From: Planctomycetota bacterium
GTDB taxonomy: Bacteria; Planctomycetota; UBA8108; UBA1146
Length of the DNA: 39,298 nt
Reading direction: 5' to 3'
NCBI GenBank assembly: GCA_012960845.1
Contig: DUAN01000051.1
Coordinates: forward strand, 1-39,298
Shown here piece after piece: positions 26,455 to 34,254 of the stretch. Positions within the stretch are counted from its first letter, which is position 1. Each line of letters begins with the position of its first letter. A model generated the notes under the pieces. It saw only the letters and a program-made list of their open reading frames with translations. It made no database searches and was not told the origin of the DNA. A program made the position numbers and the translations under genes.

Positions 26455-26592
26455 CCTCGTATTCCTCAGCCTCGTATTCCTTGCCTCGTATTCCTCGCCT
26501 CGTATTCCTCGCCTCGTATTCCTCGCCTCGTATTCCTCGCCTCTTGCTCCTCAGCGTCATGCTTCTCAGCGTCATGCTTCTCAGCGTCATGG
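26455..26592. repeat. Composite direct tandem repeat (14/15-bp units, two families)
   Basis: Six units of CCTCGTATTCCTCG(-like) at 26455-26539, a transition unit CCTCTTGCTCCTCAG, then CGTCATGCTTCTCAG x2 and partial CGTCATGG. Confidence 0.93.
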
Positions 26593-26630
26593 CCGACAAC
26601 CTGTCCCAGTTCTTCTATTCTCCGTGCCCT

Positions 26631-26666
26631 CGAGAATGAGGTCGAGAATGAGGTCGAGAATGAGGT
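26631..26666. repeat. 12-bp perfect tandem repeat, three units
   Basis: cgagaatgaggt x3. Confidence 0.92.
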
Positions 26667-26982
26667 CTGCAGCGCGAGTTACGTCCACCGACGCGGCTCT
26701 GGCTGCCTTTCCTTTCCACCGTGGGAGCCACTTCATCGACTGCGCCTGAGACGGTTTGCGCCGCATCTTGAAGATTGTCGGAACCGATGGCGAATCGGCG
26801 GCGTTGATATGGATGTGCAGAGAGTAGGTCTTTAGTACAAATCGATCTGCTGGCTCCGAGCTCGCTGCGACGATTCCAGGCACGCTGGTACGTCGACAGC
26901 GGCTCGCACATCTGTCGACTCACAGATCGGAGCAGGTCCTCGAAGTCGCCTGACTGCCTGACTTCCGGCCTGACTGAGTGAG

Positions 26983-27011
26983 TTGACATTGAGTTTGAAT
27001 AGAGGTACATT
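26983..27011 (+). promoter_or_regulatory. Putative sigma70-type promoter
   Basis: TTGACA (26983-26988), 17-nt spacer, TACATT (27006-27011). Confidence 0.65.
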
Positions 27012-27017
27012 GACTAC

Positions 27018-27085
27018 TTGAGTCCCACCTTTCAGAGCCCATGAGGCGCGGCTGGTATCCTCTACCAGCAGCGCCTCTTTTTTTA
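27018..27085 (+). ncRNA. Candidate small RNA (~65 nt) between promoter and intrinsic terminator
   Basis: Promoter TTGACA-N17-TACATT immediately upstream and strong terminator at the end; no convincing ORF. Confidence 0.45.
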
Positions 27086-27090
27086 TTTTG
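27043..27090 (+). terminator. Intrinsic terminator
   Basis: GAGGCGC-G-GCTGGTA TCCTC TACCAGC-A-GCGCCTC followed by TTTTTTTATTTTG. Confidence 0.93.
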
Positions 27091-27228
27091 TTTTAGTGGT
27101 GACGACTTCCCGACCAGAATCCTCTGCATCGATCGATACGAGTTCCCCGGTTTACTTTTGTAAGACCAGATCGGGAACGTCTCCGCTCGAACGAATTGGC
27201 GGCCGCTCGATCGAAAGGTCGAACTCGG

Positions 27229-28443
27229 TTAGCGGGGATCCGCTTCCGCGCGGCAGCGCTTCAGATGTTCGTCGAGGGCGCCAAACTGCGAGGACAGATC
27301 ATGAACCTCCGAGAGATGAGGACTCTTGAAGAAAAGTCCACAGTGCTGCTGTAGGCCACTATCTCCTCGTTGGCGAGCCCATTCCAGTAGGCGGCACAGA
27401 TCCAGAACCAGCGGAGCCGCCAGCACCGCATCGCATCCTTGCCAGGTGAACTGCATCGTCATCCGGTGCCCGAGAAAGCCCTCGAAGTGAATCAGATCCC
27501 AGGCGGTCTTGTTGTCTCCCAGACTCGGGACGTAATCGATGGTGACCTGACTGTGAACATCTTTACCGAGGATCTTCTCGATCAACTCCCCTTTGGATTC
27601 GATTTTGGTCTGACGATTTTCGCTGCAGGAGAGGACTTCCCCATCTCGATCTCCCAGCATGTTGTATCCCTGCCACGAGAGAACCTTCAGTGCGCGCTGG
27701 AAAAACATGGGCGCCAGAGCGGACTTGACCAGCGTCTCACCAGTCTTCCCATCGCTACCCGCGAAGGGACAGCCCTTCTTTTCGAGCAACTCACAGGTGG
27801 CCGGCAGCAGTGCTGCGGGAGAGGGAGTGAAGTTGACGAAGGAAGCTCCGACCTGCGCCGCAGCGATGGCATACAGGGTGCTCGATCGAAACGCTTCGGT
27901 GGTCCCCTGTGCCAGTTGATGCAGCAACTCATCTGCGGAACCGTGCGATGGATGGGGGGGTAGCGCCGCTTCCGTCGACGAGAGGTTGACCACAACCACT
28001 CCCGAGAGATCATTTTCTTCGCGGAAGTCTCTGAGGTCCTGTTCGATTTTCACGACCGCCTGTGCCGGATCCTGCTCGATGCAATCGGGCTGGATTCCTT
28101 CGAGTGACAGGATCGCTTCTCCGGCATTGAAGAGGATTCCCGGTCGAATGCGACCGTCGACCTGTTCCAGTGTCGGCGCAATCTGCGCGATCAAATCCTG
28201 GCGAAGACTGCCGCTATCCGCGCAGATCGACCGCGCAGAATCGAGTAGTGATCCCTGGCGTACCTCGTGTCCTCCGATGATCAGGTCGTCGAGCGAGGGA
28301 AGTGGGCACCGTTCGAACATGGGAGTTTCGGTGAGAAGTCCGACACGATCTTCGAAGCCGTACTGGATGGCTGCGAGTCCTGCGATGACGGTGGTCGAGA
28401 CACCACCTCGTGCTCCAACGAGCCATAGTCCGGTGCGGGACAA
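27229..28443 (-). CDS. myo-Inositol-1(3)-phosphate synthase family
   Basis: LWLVGARGGVSTTVIAGLAAIQYG...VVVVNLSSTEA...AQVGASFVNFTPSPAALLPATCELLEKKGCPFAGSDGKTGETLVKSALAPMF...LSWQGYNMLGDRDGEVL...DYVPSLGDNKTAWDLIHFEGFLGHRMTMQFTWQGCDAVLAAPLVLDL. TTG start. Confidence 0.92.
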   Translation of the reverse strand: MSRTGLWLVGARGGVSTTVIAGLAAIQYGFEDRVGLLTETPMFERCPLPSLDDLIIGGHEVRQGSLLDSARSICADSGSLRQDLIAQIAPTLEQVDGRIRPGILFNAGEAILSLEGIQPDCIEQDPAQAVVKIEQDLRDFREENDLSGVVVVNLSSTEAALPPHPSHGSADELLHQLAQGTTEAFRSSTLYAIAAAQVGASFVNFTPSPAALLPATCELLEKKGCPFAGSDGKTGETLVKSALAPMFFQRALKVLSWQGYNMLGDRDGEVLSCSENRQTKIESKGELIEKILGKDVHSQVTIDYVPSLGDNKTAWDLIHFEGFLGHRMTMQFTWQGCDAVLAAPLVLDLCRLLEWARQRGDSGLQQHCGLFFKSPHLSEVHDLSSQFGALDEHLKRCRAEADPR

Positions 28444-28460
28444 CTGGTGATCCTTCCCAA

Positions 28461-28495
28461 GAAAACGGGCCGGTCGCCCGGAAGGCGAACGGCCC
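28461..28495 (-). terminator. Terminator/attenuator hairpin downstream of rpsU
   Basis: Minus strand GGGCCG-T-TCGCC loop GGCGA-C-CGGCCC-type stem (28467-28495) followed by GTTTTCTT. Confidence 0.75.
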
Positions 28496-28518
28496 GATCT
28501 TCCGACCTGGCTCAGAAA

Positions 28519-28746
28519 TTAGCGACGACGCAATTTTCTACGCGAATCCTTCACGTCCTGTTTGCGGTCCTTCTTGCGCATCAGCTTCTCGAATTCACGC
28601 TGTTTGCGACGTTTCGCCTCGGATGGCTTCTCGTAGAAGCTGCGCTTCTTGATCTCCTTGAGGAGACCTTCCTTGGCGACGGTACGCTTGAATCGTTGCA
28701 GCAGTTTTTCTGGGGTTTCCCCGCTTCGCAGAGTGACGCGAATCAA
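28519..28746 (-). CDS. rpsU: 30S ribosomal protein S21
   Basis: MIRVTLRSGETPEKLLQRFKRTVAKEGLLKEIKKRSFYEKPSEAKRRKQREFEKLMRKKDRKQ; TTG start. Confidence 0.95.
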   Translation of the reverse strand: MIRVTLRSGETPEKLLQRFKRTVAKEGLLKEIKKRSFYEKPSEAKRRKQREFEKLMRKKDRKQDVKDSRRKLRRR

Positions 28747-28965
28747 ACCGGCTCACTTTCTCTAGGGCCAATAGGCCACTTTCATTCATCTTCGCCAGAC
28801 CGATTCGAAATCGGATCTGGAAGTCCCTGACCGGACCACCCTCGGGAATCGCTTCGGGTCTTTCCTTCAGGAACCGTGAAGTGTAGGGGATCGGTGGAGA
28901 TCTGACAAGGGAAGCGGAATGGACTGATCGGATTCGACTGGAGGCTGGACTCAGCCATCCTGGCC

Positions 28966-30696
28966 GTGCAGGATCGCCATGGCAGGGGGAGAGGAGCCCA
29001 TCCGGTGCATCAGGGACCAAACCAACCGTTGGCGCGGGCCGACCGCCTTTCCCGGAGTTGTGGGATGGCGTTGCTGGGGGGCCTCTTGGTGCCTCTCTCC
29101 TTCGAGCCGTGGGGGCTAGCGAGCCTCTTGCCCATCTCCATCTGGCTGCTGGCGAGGTCTCTCGAGCAGCGAGACTGGCGCACAGGCCTGCGGATCGGCT
29201 GGATCTTCGGGCTGGCGGTGGAGGGGCTTTCCACGCCATGGCTCGGCAACGCGGTGCAAAAATACCTGGGCATCTTCGTCATCGGGGATCCCGATTCGCT
29301 GCTGGCGCTGCTGGCAGGGGTCGGCGCCTTTCTGTTGTGGTGGCCCCTCGCTGCGCTCGGTTGGGGTCTGGTCGGAGCCACTATCGCAGCGGGACCGGCC
29401 CGAGGTGCCGGTCGCTGGCTGCTGGCTGGTCTCGCCATCGTGGTGCTGGAATCGTGGTGGCCACGGGTCTTCCCCTGGTCGCTGGGCAGTGCGCTGGCGA
29501 CTCCAGACCGAACACTGGGTTGGTGGTGCCTGAGTACCTTCGGAGTCGAGGGGCTCTCGCTGCTGCTGGTTCTGTCCGGTTTCATCGCAGCATCCGCCGG
29601 CCCCTCCTTTCCCCGCCACTGGCGGCATAGTTGGCGCTGGCTGGCGGCACTGCTGTGGATCGCGGTCCCGCTGCTCCCCGGCTCCACAGCGGCTGAGATT
29701 TCACCGCAGGGGGTGCCCGCAGAAGATTCACAGGTGATCTCCATCGTGCAGCCGGCGATTTCCCTGGAAACCCGCCACCGAGGAGACGATGCGGTTCGGG
29801 CTCAGCAGTTGGCGACGATTCGACAGTGGATCGAGCGGGGATCGGATGGCGATGGGCGAACTGCCGATCTGGTCATCTTGCCGGAAGCGATCTTACCTGG
29901 AGTGTGGCGAGAATCTTGGTTGACCGAGTGGCTCGATCCGTGGCTCACAGCGCCGCTGGTGGTCGGTTTTACCCGGGCTCATCCACAGGGCTATGCCAAC
30001 TCTGTCGGCTTCTATCCCGCCGATGGAAAGGGTGAATCGCCGGCGGGTGAAGCGAGGATTCGAGGGGCGGGGATGGCGCAACTGGCAGATAAGAAGGTGC
30101 TGGTACCGTTCGGAGAGAGGATTCCACTGGGCGGACTGATCTCGGCGCTGGGCATCGATCTTCCGCTGGTCGACCTGATTCCTGCGAGCCAGCAAACCGT
30201 CTTCCGCCACGCGGTTCTCGAAGCACCGCTGGGAGTCTCCATCTGCTACGAAGGGATCCTCGCCGAGCCGATCTTCGAGACCATCGAGGGAGGGGCACGT
30301 TGGCACGTCAATCTGACCGAGGATCTGTGGTACGGCGACTGGATCGAACCGGCGCAACACCTCCAGTTGCAGCGATCGCGTGCCATCGAGAGCCAACTGC
30401 TGTGGATGCGAAGCGCCAATGCGGGGATCAGTGCCATCATCGATCCCACCCCGGCGGGGCTGCACGGTGTCACGGCGATTCGCCGCTGGTCCGATGGACG
30501 CTGGTCGCCATGGCTTCCGACCGATGATGGAGAGCCGCTCGAACTGGCGATGGGACAGCCCTCCATCTTGCAGGCGCGTATCGAACACTGGCCTGTTCCG
30601 TCCAACCCCCGCTGGAGGAGAGTGCTGCGCTGGGGATCTCTCCCCTGTGCTCTGCTGTGGCTGGCCCTCCTGTGGTTCCGCAAAAAAAACGGATAG
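28966..30696 (+). CDS. lnt: Apolipoprotein N-acyltransferase
   Basis: Hydrophobic N-terminal helices (PLSFEPWGLASLLPISIWLLA...), nitrilase-like domain with VILPEAILPG, KKVLVPFGERIPL, GVSICYEGIL, WHVNLTEDLWYGDWIEPAQHLQLQRSRAIESQLLWMRSANAGISAIIDP. Exact start uncertain. Confidence 0.92.
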   Translation: MQDRHGRGRGAHPVHQGPNQPLARADRLSRSCGMALLGGLLVPLSFEPWGLASLLPISIWLLARSLEQRDWRTGLRIGWIFGLAVEGLSTPWLGNAVQKYLGIFVIGDPDSLLALLAGVGAFLLWWPLAALGWGLVGATIAAGPARGAGRWLLAGLAIVVLESWWPRVFPWSLGSALATPDRTLGWWCLSTFGVEGLSLLLVLSGFIAASAGPSFPRHWRHSWRWLAALLWIAVPLLPGSTAAEISPQGVPAEDSQVISIVQPAISLETRHRGDDAVRAQQLATIRQWIERGSDGDGRTADLVILPEAILPGVWRESWLTEWLDPWLTAPLVVGFTRAHPQGYANSVGFYPADGKGESPAGEARIRGAGMAQLADKKVLVPFGERIPLGGLISALGIDLPLVDLIPASQQTVFRHAVLEAPLGVSICYEGILAEPIFETIEGGARWHVNLTEDLWYGDWIEPAQHLQLQRSRAIESQLLWMRSANAGISAIIDPTPAGLHGVTAIRRWSDGRWSPWLPTDDGEPLELAMGQPSILQARIEHWPVPSNPRWRRVLRWGSLPCALLWLALLWFRKKNG

Positions 30697-30722
30697 TGTC
30701 CGTCTGAGGACTCGATCTCGGC

Positions 30723-30750
30723 TTGACTAGCAGAAACAATGCCGTAACAT
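30723..30750 (+). promoter_or_regulatory. Possible sigma70-type promoter upstream of rpoN
   Basis: TTGACT-N16-TAACAT. Confidence 0.35.
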
Positions 30751-30950
30751 CGAATATTAGAGAAATTGCTCTAGGTCACTTGTTCGCATGGACTTGTGTA
30801 GTGTCATTGTGCTCATACTGAGCGCTACTCCCGTTCTAGCAAAATGGTGGCCGAAAAAGGGTCTGTATCGGGTCTGTAAAGGGGAAGAGGGTCTTCTCCA
30901 GCACTCGATCTGGGCTGGGACCGAAGACCAGCGTGAAGGGAAAGCAGCGG

Positions 30951-32468
30951 ATGAGACTCAACACCGGCCTTTTCCAGCAACAAACCCAGAAACAGATCCT
31001 CTCTCCCCAGATGATCCAGTCGATGGAGATTCTGGTACTCAACCAGCAACAACTGGAAGAGCGCATCTCGGATGAATTGGAGGAGAATGTCACCCTCGAG
31101 CGGGAGGAATCGGCTGCCGAAGGTTCAGCCAGTGAGGCGATCGGCCTCGACCGGGAGAGTGAATTCACCGAGACATCCGCAGAAGATCTTGCGGGCCAGC
31201 AGGAGTTGACCGAGTTGACTGAGCGCTATGAGCAGTTGCGAGAGCTCCAGCAATCGGACTTCTGGTCCGAATCTTCTCCGATGCAGAAATCGTCGGGGGT
31301 CGATGACGAGGACTCCTTCGAACTGATCGAGAATACCGAAGGGCGACCACAGTCGCTTCCGCAGTTTCTGGTCGATCAATTGAGTCTGAAAAGTCGTATC
31401 GATCTGCGACAGAGGGGGCTCTGTGAGGAGATCATCTACAACCTCGATGATCGAGGCTGGTTGATCCATTCGATCGAAGAGATTCACAATGCATTGGTCT
31501 CTGGAATCGAACTGCCGGGAAGCGATCCGCGACTGGCGGGGAAATCCCCAGCCTTCGAGGAGGTCCTCGCTGCACTGGAGCAGGTGCAGCAACTCGATCC
31601 TGTCGGCGTTGGAGCGCGTGATCTGATCGATTGCCTCTGCCTCCAGTTACATCGTGATCCCGGTGAAAACCAGCTGGAAGAACAGATGGTGCGGCATCAT
31701 CTCGATGATCTGGCGCGCAATCGATTACCCCACATTGTACGGGCCACCGGGCATTCCCTCGAAGAGGTCAAGGTGGCAGTGGATGTGATTCGATCGCTGG
31801 AACCGATCCCGGGCAGGCACTTTCGCCAGGAGCCCAATGCACGAGTGGTCCCGGATGTGATCATCACCGAGGATGAAAAGGGCCAGTTCAAAGTTGAGGT
31901 CAATTCCTCTTCGGTTCCGCGTCTGAAGATTTCTCCACATTATCATGAGTTGCTGAAGTCCTCTCGCAAGGATCCGGAACTACGCAAGTACCTGAAGAAG
32001 CGGATCGAGAATGCCGAGTGGTTGATGGGAGCGGTGCAACAGCGCAGCTCGACTCTTCAGCGAGTTGCTGAAGAGGTGGTCCAGCGGCAAGAACAGTACT
32101 TCCGTGAAGGAGATCGGCACCTGAAACCGCTACGGATGCAGGATGTTGCGGACACCGTAGGGGTCAATGTTTCGACGGTGAGCCGGGCGATCTCGGGCAA
32201 GTGGTTCCAGGCTCCCGGGATGATTCGAGAACTGAGAAGCCTCTTCACCAGCGGCACGGTACGAGACGATGGTTCTCAGGAGTCTCGCGGTGGGGTGATC
32301 GCCCGCATCCAGGACATGGTCAAGGGTGAGGATTCTCGCAAACCACTCAGCGATGCCCAGATCGTCAAGGAACTCGCCGAGAAGGGGGTACGGATCTCTC
32401 GACGAACCGTCACCAAGTACCGTGAGGCGGAGGGGATCCCCTCGTCACGGGAGCGTCGGCAGTACTAG
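30951..32468 (+). CDS. rpoN: RNA polymerase sigma-54 factor
   Basis: MRLNTGLFQQQTQKQILSPQMIQSMEILVLNQQQLEERI...; DNA-binding domain DVADTVGVNVSTVSRAISGKWFQ; RpoN box ISRRTVTKYREAEGIPSSRERR. Confidence 0.96.
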   Translation: MRLNTGLFQQQTQKQILSPQMIQSMEILVLNQQQLEERISDELEENVTLEREESAAEGSASEAIGLDRESEFTETSAEDLAGQQELTELTERYEQLRELQQSDFWSESSPMQKSSGVDDEDSFELIENTEGRPQSLPQFLVDQLSLKSRIDLRQRGLCEEIIYNLDDRGWLIHSIEEIHNALVSGIELPGSDPRLAGKSPAFEEVLAALEQVQQLDPVGVGARDLIDCLCLQLHRDPGENQLEEQMVRHHLDDLARNRLPHIVRATGHSLEEVKVAVDVIRSLEPIPGRHFRQEPNARVVPDVIITEDEKGQFKVEVNSSSVPRLKISPHYHELLKSSRKDPELRKYLKKRIENAEWLMGAVQQRSSTLQRVAEEVVQRQEQYFREGDRHLKPLRMQDVADTVGVNVSTVSRAISGKWFQAPGMIRELRSLFTSGTVRDDGSQESRGGVIARIQDMVKGEDSRKPLSDAQIVKELAEKGVRISRRTVTKYREAEGIPSSRERRQY

Positions 32469-32599
32469 TTCCCTCGCGAATCCCACCCAAAAATCCCCCG
32501 GTTCTGCTCCAGGCAATCGATTGCTCGGGACGATTTCCTGTTATCCTGCCCACTTCCGACAATGTCACTAGTGGCCCCCGCAGGAGTTGATCAGCACCG

Positions 32600-33526
32600 A
32601 TGATCGAGGTTGAAAATCTCTCTAGAAGTTACGGTAGCCGCAAGGCCCTGGATTCCATCAGTTTCCAGGTCCCGTCCGGCTCGGTGACCGGTTTCCTGGG
32701 ACCCAATGGTGCGGGAAAAACCACCACCCTGCGGGTGCTGACCAGCTGGCTCTTGCCCGACCCGGGAACCGAGAAGGTGATGGTTTGCGGGGTCGATCTA
32801 CTGCGAGAACCACGACTCGCTTGCCGCAAGGTCGGGGCATTACTCGAGCAATTACCCTTGCCCGGTGAGTTGCGAGTTTGCGAGTTCCTCCACTCGAGAG
32901 CGCGCCTCAAGGGAATCTCCGGGTCGCAGATTTCAGCCGAGATCCAGCGAGTTCTGGAAGACGTCGATGCTGTGGATGCGAGTCGCCGCGGCATCGGAAC
33001 CCTGTCGCAGGGGTATCGTCAGCGGATCGGCCTGGCCGATGCACTGCTGGGAGATCCACCGGTGTTGCTGCTCGACGAGCCGACTCGTGGCCTCGATCCA
33101 AGGCAAGTAGCGCTGTTTCGAGAACTGGTCGATCGCCTTCGTCATCAGCACACCATCATCCTCTCCAGTCATGTGCTGGGGGAGGTGGAACAGATCTGTG
33201 ATCGAGTGTGCATGATTTCCGCGGGTAAGATCTGTCTCGATGAAGATCGAGCAGCGTGGACCCGGCGTCTGGAAATATCCGGTACCACCCGGGTCGAGGT
33301 GGTCGATGGATCCGACGACGTCGCTGTGGGACTCGCAACTCTCGCTGGCGTGAGCGAGGTCGTGACCGACGGGTCGGGGTGGATCCTTCAAGGGGATCGT
33401 GATCTGCGACGGTCGATTGGAGAACTGGCGCGCCAGAAAGAATGGGTTCTCTCCGAACTGAGTACCGATCCAGCCACTCTGGAATCACTATTCCTGCAAC
33501 TGACCCATCCGGGAGGGGAATCATGA
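32600..33526 (+). CDS. ABC transporter ATP-binding protein (GldA-like)
   Basis: MIEVENLSRSYGSRKALDSISFQVPSGSVTGFLGPNGAGKTTTLRVLTSWLLP...GTLSQGYRQRIGLADALLGDPPVLLLDEPTRGLDPRQ...ILSSHVLGEVEQICDRVCMI. Confidence 0.94.
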   Translation: MIEVENLSRSYGSRKALDSISFQVPSGSVTGFLGPNGAGKTTTLRVLTSWLLPDPGTEKVMVCGVDLLREPRLACRKVGALLEQLPLPGELRVCEFLHSRARLKGISGSQISAEIQRVLEDVDAVDASRRGIGTLSQGYRQRIGLADALLGDPPVLLLDEPTRGLDPRQVALFRELVDRLRHQHTIILSSHVLGEVEQICDRVCMISAGKICLDEDRAAWTRRLEISGTTRVEVVDGSDDVAVGLATLAGVSEVVTDGSGWILQGDRDLRRSIGELARQKEWVLSELSTDPATLESLFLQLTHPGGES

Positions 33527-34254
33527 TGCGGGTGGCATCCCTCGCCAGGAGGGAACTACTGACCCTCTTCGTCTCGCCGGTGGCGTGGACCATCACCTTC
33601 GTGTTCCTGCTGGTGATGGGGATGACCTTTCACCTGTCGCTGTTGTCGGTCGGGGGAGATCTTCAGCAACTGGTCCCGGCGATCTACAGTGGCTATGTTT
33701 TCTGGTTCATGATGCTGATCTTCCCACCACTCATCTCGATGCGAACCCTGGCGGAAGAGCGCCGCACGGGTTCACTCGAGATGCTGGTGACTACCGGGAT
33801 CGCCGATGCCACGGTGATCACCGCCAAGTGGATCTCGACCTGGATCTTCTTCATGTTCCTGTGGCTTTGCATGCTGCCGATGTGGCTTCTGCTCGATGGT
33901 GTTGGGCAGGTCGACTTCGGCGTCTTGCTGTCAGCGCATCTTGGCATCGCCCTGGTCGGAGCTGGATTCTGTGCAGCGGGGATTCTCGCCTCCTGCTTGA
34001 CCTCTCACCCACTGGCCTCTGCGGGATTGGCCATGGCGATCAACCTGGTGCTGTTTCTGGTCGAGTGGCTTCGATTTCTCTACGAGCCGGGAGACTTGCA
34101 ACTTCGTTGGATCGAGCACTTCAGTGCTGTGCATCACATCGGTGCAGAGATGACTCGAGGAATCGTCGATCTGAGGGTGCCGATCTGGTGGGTTTCCTTC
34201 ACCATCCTGGTGCTTTTCATCGCCACCAAGGTGCTGGAGAGGAGGCGCTGGTGA
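33523..34254 (+). CDS. ABC-2 type permease (GldF-like)
   Basis: MMRVASLARRELLTLFVSPVAWTITFVFLLVMGMTF...LIFPPLISMRTLAEERRTGSLEMLVTTGIADATVITAKWIS; multiple hydrophobic segments. Confidence 0.9.
   Translation: MMRVASLARRELLTLFVSPVAWTITFVFLLVMGMTFHLSLLSVGGDLQQLVPAIYSGYVFWFMMLIFPPLISMRTLAEERRTGSLEMLVTTGIADATVITAKWISTWIFFMFLWLCMLPMWLLLDGVGQVDFGVLLSAHLGIALVGAGFCAAGILASCLTSHPLASAGLAMAINLVLFLVEWLRFLYEPGDLQLRWIEHFSAVHHIGAEMTRGIVDLRVPIWWVSFTILVLFIATKVLERRRW

Noticed and set aside
26455-26666. CRISPR array
   Set aside because: Units are contiguous 12-15 bp repeats without unique spacers, and there are no cas genes.
26587-26883. 98-aa minus-strand ORF (…DLILDLILDLILEG…)
   Set aside because: GTG start without clear Shine-Dalgarno; its repetitive part is just the 12-bp tandem repeat; no family resemblance. 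Kept as non-coding.
28447-28830. 127-aa plus-strand ORF over rpsU
   Set aside because: Overlaps confidently identified rpsU and its terminator on the other strand.
28966-30696. sigma54 (-24/-12) promoters near rpoN or elsewhere
   Set aside because: No convincing TGGCAC-N5-TTGC match was found by eye.
4879-30804. Shared 11-mer TTGTGTAGTGT upstream of tdh (4879) and rpoN (30794)
   Set aside because: A shared 11-mer between two sites in 39 kb is expected by chance; no further flanking similarity.
33585-34250. N-terminal extension of the 707-aa ORF
   Set aside because: Lies out of frame inside the ABC permease; the GldG-like protein most likely starts at GTG 34251, overlapping the permease stop.
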